From Struthidea cinerea (taxonomy: Eukaryota > Chordata > Aves > Passeriformes > Corcoracidae): a stretch of DNA of 64,000 bases. Location: the NCBI GenBank assembly GCA_013397865.1, contig VZTI01001178.1, forward strand, positions 1,134,194-1,198,193. The letters run 5' to 3'. The notes under the pieces were generated by a model that did no database searches, was not told the DNA's origin, and saw only the letters and a program-made list of their open reading frames with translations. Position numbers and translations under genes: made by a program. Positions 24,249-35,785 of this stretch are shown here, piece after piece; position 1 is the first letter of the stretch, and every line of letters begins with the position of its first letter.

Positions 24249-26134
24249 GTACGTGGAGCCGGTGCCTGCCGTGCCCCGTGGATGCTGTGCCAGGTGCTGT
24301 TGGCTCTCGGGGTGCTGTGGGCTCCTCTGCCAGGCTCCAGTCCTCCATCCTCACCTGGGAATGCAGCTGCTCCAGGTTGTTTTTCCGCAGCAGGAGCCCA
24401 GTCATGTCCGTGCCGGGCTGCGCAGAGCGAGAGGGACGGCGGAAATGAGAAGCCCGTCAAACTTTGCCTGCAGAAGCGCTCATTAGCAGCCTCCCTCTGT
24501 CCATGGCCATGCACGGCTTCGTTCGCTTTGGAGCCAGCCTGTTCCATTTGGGTTAATAGAAGGAATCTCTGTTCCATTAGGTGCATTACAGTGACAAAGC
24601 GCCGAGGGAGAGGGAGCTGGTGCCTGTCAGCCGCCCGAGGACCGGGCTGTCACTCGTGCCATCAAGCCTTCCTACTTATTTGCAATTTTATTTTCAGATG
24701 TGATTGACATCTGGAGGCTCTGACATTCTCGGCACAAACATACAGCCTGTTATTATGCTTGCATTAACATTTTGATAAACACACAGTGCCGCATTGAAAA
24801 AGTAATTACATGTCATCACATCTCTGCCTCATCAAAGAAAACTTTGCTGTGTAATTGCTCCAAGATTTACCCAGGTACAATGTGCTGCTTCCAGTAAAGG
24901 CTCCTTTCTCTTGAAGAGCTTACATTTACCTTTTAAGATGCACAATATCTTTTCCCCACGGGGCTTTCTAGGGCTAAAATAAACTCGGCGATATAATTTC
25001 GCTTTCCATAAATACATTTGGATATTAGAGCGCGGTACTCTTTGCATAATATTTATTTAATGCTGGATGTAAATATGCTGTGTATTATATGGGCGAAGCT
25101 ATCAAGGGAAGTTTTCTGCAGACAGGTAGAAATAGCACATTGTTACCCTGGCTCCTGCATTAGCACAAGGGCCCTTTGCACTTGTATTTATATGGGTACT
25201 TCTCACAATGACATCTAATTTTACAATAAAGTGAGCTTAGCTGAAGCGCCTCGCTGCAGATTCTAAAATATTGGCTATTTCCTCGCTTGTAAAGGACTTT
25301 TCTGATCGGTCTCTGAAAGAGGTATTATATGGAAGAATACAAATAATTTCAAGAGGGTTTTTTTTTCCCCTCCTTCCTTCAGAGCCGAGTAAGGAAGAGA
25401 AAACCTCATTGATGTTCAGTCAATAAATCTTGTGAGATAGGTGCTGAAAGACCTGAATAAAGGTAGAAGGGAAAAGCAGTGTATGGTGATAAACCAGGTG
25501 AAGTGGTCAATGGGACAATTGCTGGCCGTGGAGTGCTTCAGATTCTTTCCTTTAAGGTGCTCAGTGCTGGCCGAGGCACATCCCTCCTGCCTGGGAACCC
25601 AGGACAATACGAGCCCGTTTCCACTGCTGGCTGATGGGATTTTATCCTTTTTGCTAAAGCAGTGCTCCTTTGCACCCTGGAATTACAAATTTTGTGTCAT
25701 GTCCCCAGTTCTGATGGGACTGAGCCCTGGTATTTCCTACGAGCAGGTGAAGTGTTCAACATTTCGTCTGGGTGGTTCAGTTCTCACACTACAAGGTTTC
25801 TTCCTGGTCTGTGGTTACTGGAGAGATGTGGAGGCTCGAGCATTGCAGAATTGGTCTAGTGCTGCTTCTGGCGTGGGGAATAATTCCTTGGATTGTTCAA
25901 GAGAGGAGCCTTATGAACAAATCCTTTGGGAATGGACAAATCCTCTTCTCCCTTACTGTAGTAATGAGGAAAATGAGTGAGGAATGGCCTGAGCAGTCAC
26001 TGCCTCCCATCTTCTGTCCTCTGCCTTTATCAGGGACTGTTTCCAAAGGAGAATATTCCCCTCTCTTCTGCAGGAACACGTTTTCTGCACCTTCTCCTAG
26101 AGATGTGAGGGAAATGATGTCAGGATGGTCAGGG
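24249..26134. other. Unique block; AT-rich candidate conserved element about 24700-25260
   Basis: No repeats. The 24700-25260 part is strongly AT-rich, CpG-poor and free of simple repeats ('aagtaattacatgtcatcac' near 24800; 'gcataatatttatttaatgc' near 25043). The 179-codon plus-strand open frame at 25441-25980 has no recognisable domain and is best treated as chance. Confidence 0.35.
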
Positions 26135-26400
26135 AATCACAGAACTGCTGAGATTGGAAAAGACCTTCGAGATCATCAAGTCCAGCCATCAACCGAACCC
26201 CACCACCACGTTCACCACTAACTCACACCCCCAAGTGCCACACCCACGTGTTTCTGAACACTTCCATGGGATGGCGACTCCACCACATCCCTGTGCAGTC
26301 TGTTCCAATGCTTGACAATCCTTTCCATGAAGAAATTTTTCCTAACATCTGATCCACACCTCCCCTGGCACAACCTGAGGCCATTTCCTCTCATCCTCTC
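26135..26400 (-). mobile_element. CR1 LINE 3' fragment (group B)
   Basis: It runs from 'aatcacagaactgctgagat' and 'cgagatcatcaagtccagcc' through 'ttcaccactaactcacaccc' to 'cctggcacaacctgaggcca'. About 265 bp, 5'-truncated. Confidence 0.9.
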
Positions 26401-27224
26401 AGTCTGAGCCTGTCGCTGCCAGGTGGGACAGGAATTGTGCCAACCCTAGAGCTCCCACCACCTGAGCATATTGGCTTTTCCAAAAAAACAGTTCCCTTTC
26501 CTCCCCGGGCCTGGTGCCGGCTCTGGCAGAGCTGTCTGGCATTACAGAAGCAGGGCAGCGCCTCCTGGGGCTGGGATCCCCCAAATCCCTGCCCTCTGGG
26601 GGATATCCTTTCTCCAGGAGATGCCAGCATGGATGGAGTGGGGATTCCTCCTCAGGAGCAGGAGTTAGCTGCTGTGTGCCAGCCAGGCAGCTCAGCATCC
26701 CCGACCTTGCTGGGAATGACCGGTGCCGTGGGAGCCATTAGGGCCGGCCGGCGCAGGATCCCAAGTGTGTTTAATGGTTGGATAATGCCCCGTTAATGTC
26801 TATTAATCCTCTCAGGAGCTTGGTATTAGCTCAGCTTTAGCACTAGACCGAGTCACTGCTCTAACAGGATGCGGCCAGGCTGGTGCTGGGAACATCTGTA
26901 TCTCACATCTGTATTGCTGTGATTATGGGCTTGTGGCCTATATACAGTGTCTGTGAAATTAGATCTGGTATTAGAGCTTCTGAGCAGCTGGGGGGGTTAA
27001 TTCCCTCTCCTTCCTGCTAATGAGGGCTGCAAGGGCTGGAGGAGTGACCCTGGGAGATGCTCAGGGATCGTGTGTTGCCAGGGCTGGGGGTGCACTGGAT
27101 TGGTCCTGGGGGTGGGGGGAGATGCCAGGCTCTGACCTGCTCAGTTGAAGAACAAAAACTTGCCTGGGCAAGTGAAGGTCAGCCAGAAGTGTTTGGAGCA
27201 CTCTCAGGCCCAGGATGGGATTTT
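26401..27224. other. Unique block; AT-rich part 26765-26990
   Basis: No repeat. The 26765-26990 stretch has a unique, regulatory-element-like texture ('cgttaatgtctattaatcct', 'gtattagagcttctgagcag'). Nothing else recognised. Confidence 0.35.
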
Positions 27225-27310
27225 GGGGATTGTCCTGTGCAGGGCCAAGAATTGGACCCAGTGATCCATGTAGGTCCCTTTCCAGCTCAGGGAAATCTAT
27301 GGAAATCTGT
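27225..27310 (+). mobile_element. Possible CR1 3' tail (group C), degraded
   Basis: 'attgtcctgtgcagggccaa', then 'cagtgatccatgtaggtccc' and 'tttccagctcaggg', parallel the group C tail seen intact at 52260-52350. It is short and diverged. Confidence 0.5.
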
Positions 27311-27506
27311 GAGTTACAGCACAGGGTGATCTTTTTGTTGCTGTGTTTGACCTTCTGCTTCCTTTCCTGTTATGAGGATCAGCTCCCTGGATTTTATTCT
27401 TTTCCATCCCGATGAGCCGTGAGATTCTGCTTTGCCCAAAAGCTTCAAAGTGTGGTGCCCCAAACCCCCAGCTTTGTAGCCATGAGGAGCTGAGAGATTT
27501 GATTCT

Positions 27507-28035
27507 CTCAGGTGAGACCCCACCTGCAGAGCTGCCTCCAGCTCGGAGGTCCCTGTACAGGAAGGACGTGGAGCTGCTGGAGCAAGGCCAGAGGAGACCA
27601 TGGAGCTGCTCCAGGGCCGGAGCCCCTCTGCTCTGGAGCCAGGCTGGGAGAGCTGGGGGTGCTCACCTGGAGAGGAGAAGGCTCCAGGGAGAGCTCAGAG
27701 CCCCTTCCAGGGCCTAAAGGGGCTCCAGGAGAGCTGGGGAGGGACTGGGGACAAGGGATGGAGGGACAGGACACAGGGAATGGCTTCCCAGTGCCAGAGG
27801 GCAGGGATGGATGGGATATTGGGAAGGAATTGTTCCCTGGGAGGGTGGGGAGGCCCTGGCACAGGGTGCCCAGAGCAGCTGTGGCTGCCCCTGGATCCCT
27901 GGCAGTGCCCAAGGCCAGGCTGGACAGGGCTTGGAGCAGCCTGGGACAGTGGGAGGTGTCCCTGCCAGTGGCAGGGGATGATCTTTAAGGTCCCTTCCCA
28001 ACCCAAGCCAGTGTCTGATTCTGGGATCCTGGGAT
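27507..28035 (+). mobile_element. Long CR1 LINE fragment (group A)
   Basis: It begins further upstream than most group A copies, at 'caggtgagaccccacctgca' and 'ctccagctcggaggtccctg' (end of ORF2, degraded). It continues through 'ggctgggagagctgggggtg', the ctgtggctgcccc box (near 27880) and 'atctttaaggtcccttccca', and ends 'gtctgattctgggatcctgg'. About 530 bp. Confidence 0.92.
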
Positions 28036-28618
28036 TTGGGCAGCAGCAGAGCCTGGCTGTTGTCTTCCAGCAGGAACACATCCCCACTGACGTAGGAACA
28101 GCCAGGGAAGTCCCGTGTGCCATCCTGGCCTGTCACTGTTTATTGCATTACTTATCCCAAGGAGCTGCTGCAAGTGGCTCACGATTCCTCTTCATCTTTT
28201 CCGTCCTTACCCATTTACTTTCAGAACATTTACATTTAAATGTGTGTTTCTGCAGAGGCTTTACAGGAAAGCAGCATTGGACCAAAAAAAAAAGAGAGAG
28301 ACTCTAAAATGCATTTTTCATGCTCCTTCATACTCTATTGATTTTGTTTTTCTCATTTTTTCTTATAAAGAGAAGGTTTTCTAATACATTTTTCAGAAAT
28401 AAAGGAGTCAGCAGTTCTACTTTCCTAAAGCAATAGTTATTCACCGAGATTACAAACAGAATTTGGGCGGGAGGGCTATTTATATAAATTTCCCTTTTTA
28501 ATGAAATGAACTTGGTGAAAAGCAGGCAGCTCCAGAGCCGCGTTCCCAAGCACAGAGTTCTGATCCTGAGTTTCCCCCTTGCCTGGACTGTTGGTGTTGG
28601 GCAACACTTCACTTCCAT
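28036..28618. other. Unique AT-rich DNA
   Basis: No repeat or gene recognised. The stretch is AT-rich from about 28200 to 28510, with short A and T runs. Confidence 0.4.
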
Positions 28619-28858
28619 GAAATCACAGAATATCCTGAGCTGGGAAGGGACCCACAGGGATCACCAAGTGCAGCTCCTGTCCCTGCACAGACACCCCAAA
28701 AACCCCACCCTGGGCATCCCTGGCAGCGCTGCCCAAACACTCCTGGAGCTCTGGCAGCCTCGGGGCCGTGCCCATTCCCTGGGGAGCCTGGGCAGTGCCC
28801 AGCACCCTCTGGGGGAAGAACCTTCCCTGATATCTGAAGGATATTCCCTGATATCCCA
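28619..28858 (-). mobile_element. CR1 LINE 3' fragment (group C)
   Basis: It starts 'gaaatcacagaatatcctga' and 'gctgggaagggacccacagg', and contains the complement of the 'gttgttggggtgtct' region and 'agctctggcagcctcggggc'. It stops near 'gaaccttccctgatatctga'. A 16-bp line ending in gatatc is repeated at the edge. Confidence 0.88.
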
Positions 28859-30125
28859 CGCTGTGCCCGCGTGTGAGAGCCGGCGAGGAGGGAGCCGCAG
28901 CCGCTCCGCGCTTCCCTCGACAAACACCTCGTAGGCAAAAATCAGTTTTCTCTTGTCACGAGGCGAGAACTTATTTGTAAGCACCGGATCGCTGCGGTTT
29001 GACATCATTGATGTCCAAAATTCCAGCTCCTGGTTGGAAGCGGCTGTTTGCAAATGCTGTTTGTGTTGGTTTGTTTGAAGAAGGAAAGGGAGAAAAAACA
29101 GGACGACAAGCAGCATGTCAAAGTTATTGAGAAGAATTGCTGTCACTGCCTTGCCTGCCTAATCTCCCTGAGTTTTTTTCCAGTTAGGGACTGTTCCTGA
29201 AATCTTGATAGTATTGGGTGGGTTTTTTGCACTTGTGAGCATCATTATTTTTGCTGCCTCAGAAAAAAAAGAATCCCAGGCCCTCTGTGTAGCTGCGTTT
29301 TGCTGCAGCCAGCCGTGGATCTTGGTTAAATCCTGGGGCTGCCCAGCAGCTGCCAATGGTGGTCAATAAAGTGCCCTTTTATACAAAATCTGCCTTCTCA
29401 CTTGGGCGGAGAACAAACGGGAGCACATCTCCTAAATGACAAAGTTTGGCTCAGAGGCTCAGCTCCCTTTTTTGTGTGTTTGGCTCTGGGAATATTGAGC
29501 CGGGGTCAGACAAGGGAGTGCTCTTGTGCTCCCACCTCGGGCACTTGGAAATGAAGAGGTTTGGGCAAATAACACCAATTTTGAATTAAACCTCATGTTC
29601 CACCTTTCCCCCACCCCCATCCTTATCCTGCTGCTATTATTAAAAATAATAATATTAATAACAACGTTGCTATTATTATTTTTATTTATGATGACTTTTG
29701 CTTGCTAGGTGCCTCTGGAGTGTCCTCCCCCTTGCTGAGTCTCTGCAGTCTGTCCCTGTTTGCTGCAGATGAGCTCTGCCTTCCTGCCTTCCTGCTCAGG
29801 GTTATTTCCTCCTCCCCCACTTTTGTGGACCAAAATGTCTCTGCCGACTGCGGGAACCTCCCCCTTCTATTTATCCTTGTTCTTTGTAATCTCGTACAAT
29901 GTAGTTTAATCAACCCACTGGTGCTCAGCTGAATCCTGTCTGGGAGACACAAAGGAATTAAAGAGGTTGAGTGTTGAAAAGCTTTTCCCAGTGTCTGGGT
30001 TGCCTCCAGGAGAGCCGATCCTTGTTCAGGGCACTGCTGGGGAGCAGCACCCACCTGGGCACAGGGGCTCTGCCAGCCCCTGCTCCTCCGTTTCACACTT
30101 ACACCCCCAAAATGTGCCCATGGGG
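28859..30125. other. Unique DNA with a short CpG-rich patch and an AAT/ATT-rich tract
   Basis: A CpG-rich patch spans about 28862-28920. An ATT/AAT-rich tract spans 29634-29690 and contains self-complementary runs. No exon recognised. Confidence 0.45.
29634..29690 (+). repeat. (ATT)n/(AAT)n-rich tract
   Basis: 'tattattaaaaataataata' is followed by 'ttgctattattatttttatt'. Both strands' motifs are present, so a small hairpin is possible. Confidence 0.8.
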
Positions 30126-30818
30126 AGGCTGACTGTGACCCAGAGCTCCTGCAGAGCACCAAGGGGGCTTTTCGGGGAAGCAGGAAGGGACCGGGGAGTT
30201 CTGGTAGGGGCGAGCTGGCCGTGAGCCAGCAGTGCCCTGGCAGCCCAAAGGGCCGCCGTGTCCTGGGGACATCAGGCCCGGCCGGGCCGGGGGGGATTGT
30301 CCTGCTCTGCTCTGGGCTGGGGCGGCCTCACCTCCAGCGCTGGGGGCACTTTGGGCACCACAATGAGAGAGAGATCCAAAGCTGTTAAAAAAGCGTCCAA
30401 AAGAGGGACACGGGGATGGGGAAGGGCCCGGAGGGGCCCCACCAGGAGCAGCTGAGGGCCCTTGGTTTGTTCAGCCGGGGCAGAGGAGATGAGGGCAGAG
30501 CTCAGTGGGGCTGCAGCTCCTCCCGAGGGACAGCTCCGATCTCTGCTCCTGGGACAGGGACAGCACCCAGGGAACGACTGGAGCTGGGCCAGGGGAGTTT
30601 AGATTGGGTATCAGGGAAAGGTTCTTTCCCCAGAGGATGCTGAGCACTGCCCAGGCTCCCCAGGGAATGGGCACGGCCCCGAGGCTGCCAGAGCTCCAGG
30701 AGCGTTTGGACAGTGCTGCCAGGGATGCCCAGGGTGGGGTTGTTGGGGTGTCTGGGCAGGGCTACTGGATGATCCTGTGGGTCCCTTTCCAGCCCAGGAC
30801 ATTCTGTGATCTGTGACT
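30126..30818 (+). mobile_element. Long CR1 LINE fragment (group C) reaching ORF2
   Basis: About 690 bp, the longest CR1 copy here. Left part: 'gctgactgtgacccagagct', 'ggcttttcggggaagcagga' and 'gagctggccgtgagccagca' (end of ORF2). Then 'gttcagccggggcagaggag', 'ggctgccagagctccaggag', 'ggggttgttggggtgtctgg' and the tail 'gtgggtccctttccagccca' with 'gacattctgtgatctgtga'. The frame is broken, so it is not coding. Confidence 0.88.
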
Positions 30819-31623
30819 GTGCCAAAGCTGGTGCCCAGGACTGGCAGAGGCGGCTGGGGCTGGGGCCGGGCTCACACCCCGCAGGTGTTTGAGCCATCAC
30901 CCTGCTAACACAGCCCTCGGAGCCGCCTTCCCTCTGCCACTGGGGGAAGTGTCCTTTAATTCCACTCCCATCTGCCCTCCCTCCCCTCTCAGTGCTGATC
31001 CCAGGCCCAGCCACACTCCACAGCAGCTCGCGTGGCACAGAGGTGCCCCATGGGAATCTCGCCTTCCTACGTCCCATTGGATTCATTAATAACAACATTA
31101 TGTTGCGATGTTTTCCCCTTGTATTATTCTATAGATCATTTTTATTATGTAGATACAAACCCTTTGATATTGTAATTGTGAAGTACACGTTATGAAGACA
31201 AATGTGTTTGGCTTAATGAGAATGGATTGCCAATAAAAGCTGAAATAGAGGAAAGCGTTTTATTATTTTTTTAGCATTAGCCCTCGTAGAACGCGTTGTC
31301 AGCCTGAGCATGCGGCAGAAAAGAGCCTCGATGCAAAGAGACTTTTTCGTCTGTTGATAGAGCATTGGCTTCCGGAGTGTTGAGGTTATTTGATTAAAAA
31401 TAAACCACCTCAGGTGGCTGCACAGCTGAGAAAATCAGTGAAAGGATGCAGTGCAGTGTGATGTGTGCACTGCAGAGGTGAAGCTGGATCACTCCCAGAA
31501 ACCTGGAAATTCTTGTGGAGAAAACTCCTGAGTTTGCAGGTCTGTCTGGGGAGGGCAGAGGATAAACTCCGTGGGGCTGGTGAGGTGCTGGATGCCACAA
31601 GCCTGGAGGGACTGGTGGTCCTG
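30819..31623. other. Unique block; AT-rich candidate element about 31070-31400
   Basis: No repeat. 31070-31400 is AT-rich and complex in sequence ('attcattaataacaacatta', 'gcttaatgagaatggattgc'), a candidate conserved non-coding element by appearance only. Confidence 0.35.
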
Positions 31624-31822
31624 CAGTCCCAGAGGAATGATTTTCTAGAGGAAGGACGCAATAAATAATTTGCCTGAAATAGAGAGGTCAGGGCATTGTC
31701 CAAGACGTGAGGAGATCTTTGCTGTGGGCAAACTACAGAGAAAGTGTGGAGTGAAGCCATAAAAGACAAAAGCCATCGGTTTTTAGGAGCACGGACTTCT
31801 CCAAGCCCTTTATCATCCTTCC
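31624..31822 (+). repeat. Non-CR1 leader, duplicated inverted at 60750-60948
   Basis: This 199-bp stretch is not recognised as CR1 yet is present in reverse complement at 60750-60948 with only 2 mismatches (near 31661 and 31666). It is followed without a gap by the CR1 copy at 31823. See the findings for interpretation. Confidence 0.9.
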
Positions 31823-32155
31823 AGTGCCTGAAGGAGCTGACAAGAAAGATGGAGAGAGACTCTTTACAAGGGCCCAGAGTGACAGGACGCAGGGAATGGC
31901 TTCCCACTGCCAGAGGGCAGGGCTGGATGGGATATTGGGAAGGAATTGTTCCCTGGGAGGGTGGGCAGGCCCTGGCACAGGGTGCCCAGAGCAGCTGTGG
32001 CTGCCCCTGGATCCCTGGCAGTGTCCAAGGCCAGGCTGGACATTGGGGCTTGGAGCAGCCTGGGACAGTGGGAGGTGTCCCTGCCATGGCAGGGGTGGAA
32101 TGAGATGAGCTTTAATGTCCTTCCCAACCCAACCCATTCCAGGATTTTATTATTC
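31823..32155 (+). mobile_element. CR1 LINE 3' fragment (group A)
   Basis: It runs from 'cagtgcctgaaggagctgac' and 'agactctttacaagggccca' through the ctgtggctgcccc box (ending 32007) to 'gagctttaatgtccttccca' and 'aggattttattattccag'. The first 185 bp match the inverted copy at 60565-60749 with 3 mismatches. The tail after 32007 matches it much less well. Confidence 0.92.
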
Positions 32156-34730
32156 CAGTGGCCAGCAGACCTGTACTGAACTGCCCTGCAGTGGGGTGGG
32201 GCGGGAGCATCCCTGCTCCTCCTGCTTTGCAGACGGAAATGGAACTCTTGCTGCATTCAGGGAAGGACCCAGGATTTCCGGATGTGAAAGGCCGCCTCGC
32301 GGCCAGGAGCAGCTTGCCCAGGGCAGGAAGGGCTGCACACGGACGGGCAGCTCCAGGCCGGGCTCTGCTCACCTGTGGCTGCCAGAGCGAGCTCCCTCGG
32401 AGCTGCCAGCCCCGGGAATCGCTGGCGAGCAAACAGATGGAAGGAGCCCTCTCCCCATCTGACGCCAGCACAGATTTAATCAGCTCACACTTCCCTTTTC
32501 CACCTGGCACAGACACCGGGAAATGGATCTTGATTTGCGTCCTCCCGGCTCTCCCCGTAGACTGTTGACATCTTTGTTTTCTTGCGACTTAACAGCAGCA
32601 ATTGCAGCCCAGCACTTTGCCACCTGTCGCAGGGACGAGCCCGGTCCCTCCCTGGCTGTCACTGCTTTGCTTTTTGATTTTTTGACTCTGCATTTTTTTG
32701 GGAGGGATCAAGGGGAGGCAGGATGGAGATACAACAGGATGAGGAAGAGAGCTGGTCCAGTGCTGGGACTGTTGGCTTTTTTTCCGGGTGCCTGGTTCAT
32801 TTCCACGCTCCCTGTCTTTCTTCCCAACTTAAAAAAATTATTTAGGCTCAGCTTTGTCCCAAATATTGCTAGAAGTGGGGCTGTTCCACCCTTGTAGGTG
32901 TTGCTGTTGCTTGAAAGCTTCTTAATATTTCATGTCTTGCGTTCTTGGAACCCACCTCTTGGAACTGGTTACTGACGTTAAACTGTTTTCAGTAGGCAAC
33001 AGAAGGGGGAAAAAAATCCCAAATGCCCTCAGGCACTTTATTAATGCTTAAAAAGATGATTTTTTTTCCTTTGAGATGGGAAAATGAATGAAAGCCCCAG
33101 CAAAGGAGTTTTGTTGCGTGGGAAGGACGGCCCCAAAAAAGTCCTGCTTTGCTAAGGGTCCTCAAGGAGAGCAGCCTCTGTTGTTTGGACGGGGAAACTG
33201 AGGCACAAGCCCAGGTCGATGGAGGAGGAGAGAAGCCAAGTCTCACCTGCTGCACACAGTGGCCTTTGAATGCAGTGTCTTCGTGTTAGAAAGGAGATTA
33301 ATTCATATTGCCTAAAAAAATCCACATGTGAAGGGAGGGAGGGGGAAAGTCCCTCCCTGCCTGTGCTGTCAGAGGGATTTGTGTGTCTCAGCAGAGCTGT
33401 CAGAGTTAAACCCAAACACAACCATTGGAGCCAAGGAAATTGAGAAGTGAAAAGTATTTTATTAACATTCTGCTATTGATTTCTTAATGGCTTTTCTTCC
33501 TGGAAACAGGCAAATATTTACTCTGCTTGGAAAGGTGCTTGGGGCAGGGGCCGGCAGTGGGGCAGGGAGCGTGGGGTGCCACGGAGGTGTCCAAGGCTGA
33601 ATCCCAAGGCAATTCCCTGCAGAGGAAACGTCCAATGAAGAAAGTACAGGAACTTTGGCAAGGCTGGATTCGGTTTCCACCCTCGTGCGCTCCTTCCCCC
33701 TTGAACGTTTCTGTTATTTTAAGCTTTCAGCGCAGCAAGGGAGGAGAAAGAAAAAAAGAAGAAAATCACTTTCCACTTGCAAATGATTCTATAAAGCACA
33801 TCAGTGCTGCAGTGCGAGGCGAGGAATCCGAGATAATAACACAAATCTGGAAGGAAACTCATCCGTTCGCTTCGCCTCCGCCCCGCGAGGTGGCAAAGGG
33901 ATGCATCAAACTCGGCTCTGCTGGCTCCTGGCTGTTCCACTGAGCAGCCCAGTTGCCTGGAAAGCTCAGCACCTTGTTTGCTCTGCTCCTGACTTCTGAT
34001 TCTTCTCTCTCTCCACCACATTTTTTTTTCAGGACTCTGCTATATGAATATCCTTGGCTTAATTTGCATTGCATTAGAGTAAAACATTTTAAATTTCTTC
34101 ACAGCAGAAGTAAATCTGACAGACTTTATGAAGCCATTATACCTGCAGGTATTTTATACTTTTAAAATACATTCTTGTCAAGCTATCTTAATTATATTAT
34201 TATATGTACTTTTGAACTCGGATCCACTCTCGGGTGATACATTACGCTTCTGACAGTGCAGTCCTAAAAAGCTACAATTTATATCAAAGCTTTGTGGCTG
34301 AACAAAGATGTATCTATTATGGATTCGGGGGAATTTATTAATTTACTGTTTTGGAACACTTACTCATTGACAAAGCTTGCTGGCTTTAAATTTCCAGCGG
34401 GCGATTATTGCGTGCAGCGTTTCCGTGGCTTTGGAGGTGTTGGGATTGCAGCCGAGGATGCAGGAGAGCAGCTGGAGGTGTGGAGTGCTGGAGCCTGTGC
34501 CTGGCTTTTATCCGGGGTCAGAGTTTACAGCACTGCCCATTCCTGTGCCAGTGTCCACAGTGTGATCCCCTACGGGACATCCCCAAGGCTCTGAAGCACC
34601 TGCCCTGGCAAACAAGTCTTCAGTGGGTCCTTCAAGAAAACTGTTCAGTGCTGGAAAGCGATGGGCGTTCAGAGCATGCGAGTGAAGTTCTTTGCTGCAG
34701 CACAAACCCCGTTTGCAGGAGGGATTCTGC
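32156..34730. other. Unique DNA; AT-rich candidate element about 34020-34410
   Basis: One MIR-like relic is listed separately. 34020-34410 is AT-rich and unique ('ggcttaatttgcattgcatt', 'gaagccattatacctgcagg'), possibly a conserved element. T runs occur at 33060-33069 and 34020-34029. Confidence 0.35.
33187..33218 (+). repeat. MIR-like 3' box (tentative)
   Basis: 'gacggggaaactgaggcaca' is followed by 'agcccaggtc'. It matches the well-known 'gatggggaaactgaggcac' box of amniote CORE-SINEs, but nothing of the body is visible. It may be a chance match. Confidence 0.35.
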
Positions 34731-35205
34731 TCACAGAAATCAGAGAATTCCAGAATGGACTGGAGTGGAAAGGACCTTAAAGATCACCTTGTTCCATGCC
34801 CTGTCATGGGCAGGGACACCTTCCACTACCCCAGGGTGTTCCAAGCCCTGTCCAACCTGGCCTTGGCACTTCCAGGGATCCAGGGGCAACCACAGCTTCT
34901 CTGGGAACCCTGTGCCAGGGCCTGCCCACCCTCCCAGTGAACAATTCCTTCCCAATATCCCACCTAACCCTGTCCTTGTCCTGTCTTTCCAAGCCCTTGT
35001 AAAAAGTCTCTCTCCCATCTTTCTTGTCAGCCCCTGTAGGCCCTGGAAGGGGCTCTAAGATCTCCCTGGAGCCTTCTCTTCTTAAGGCTGAGCAACCCCA
35101 GCTCTCCCAGCCTGGCTCCAGAGCAGAGGGGCTCCAGCCCTTGGGGCATTTCCATGGCTTTCTCTGGACTTTTTCCAACAGAAGAGCAGAGTTGAGGGGG
35201 AATCT
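34731..35205 (-). mobile_element. CR1 LINE 3' half (group A)
   Basis: It starts 'tcacagaaatcagagaattc' and 'aaaggaccttaaagatcacc'. It passes 'gggatccaggggcaaccaca', 'gcccttgtaaaaagtctctc' and 'cttctcttcttaaggctgag' to 'ttctctggactttttccaac'. About 475 bp, well preserved. Confidence 0.93.
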
Positions 35206-35503
35206 GTCCCGTTGGCTGGAGTTGTGTTAGGGTGTCCCAAGGACTGGGCATCAGGAGGGGACACAGGGCTGCCCATGGAGTTGCTCATTCCCATGACCAC
35301 GGGCACAGACTGTGCCCCTCCCAGGCCTTGGGGATATCACCCAAAAAAGAGGTTGGGGGTAAATCTTTATCAGTTCGGGATTTCCTGGTGGAGGGGGTTG
35401 AACATCACTCCAAACTCTTGGTGAATGGTTTTGCTGCAAAGGGAAGACACGTGCTCATCCTGAATTCCATTTTCCAGTAAATCAGCCCATGGAAGTGGGA
35501 GAG
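35206..35503. other. Unique DNA
   Basis: Nothing recognised. Confidence 0.4.
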
Positions 35504-35589
35504 CTTCACTTGTCCCTGGCAGTGGGGTTGGAACGAGATGATCTTTAAGGTCCCTTCTAGCCCAAGCCACTCCATGGCTCTGTTGTTCT
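35504..35589 (+). mobile_element. CR1 3' tail (group A)
   Basis: Only the end survives: 'cttgtccctggcagtggggt', 'gatgatctttaaggtccctt' and a tail 'ccatggctctgttgttct'. It abuts a minus-strand CR1 tail 18 bp downstream. Confidence 0.8.
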
Positions 35590-35606
35590 ATCAAATATTT
35601 GATAAG

Positions 35607-35785
35607 ATGTGAAAAGACCTCCAAGATCATCAAGTCCAACACGTGACCAAACACCACCTTGTCACCCAGACCGTGGCCCTAACTGGGCACCTCCAGGGAT
35701 GGTGACTCCACCCTGGGCAGCCCCTTCCAATGCCTGACAACCCTTTCCATGAAGAAATTCTTCCTGATGCCCAACCTATGGTCTG
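35607..35785 (-). mobile_element. CR1 3' fragment (group B)
   Basis: It starts 'atgtgaaaagacctccaaga' and 'tcatcaagtccaacacgtga'. It passes 'ggatggtgactccaccctgg' to 'ccatgaagaaattcttcctg'. It is arranged tail to tail with the preceding plus-strand CR1. Confidence 0.87.

Noticed and set aside
25441..25980. 179-codon plus-strand frame in unique DNA
   Set aside because: No domain, and frames of this size recur elsewhere by chance in the window; no splice or transcript support can be seen.
28862..28920. CpG island or promoter
   Set aside because: The CpG-rich patch is under 100 bp and sits beside a CR1; no transcription start features are visible.
31410..32087. 225-codon minus-strand open frame, also partly present at 60503-60949
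   Set aside because: Its apparent conservation between two loci comes from the duplicated leader plus CR1, not from a gene.
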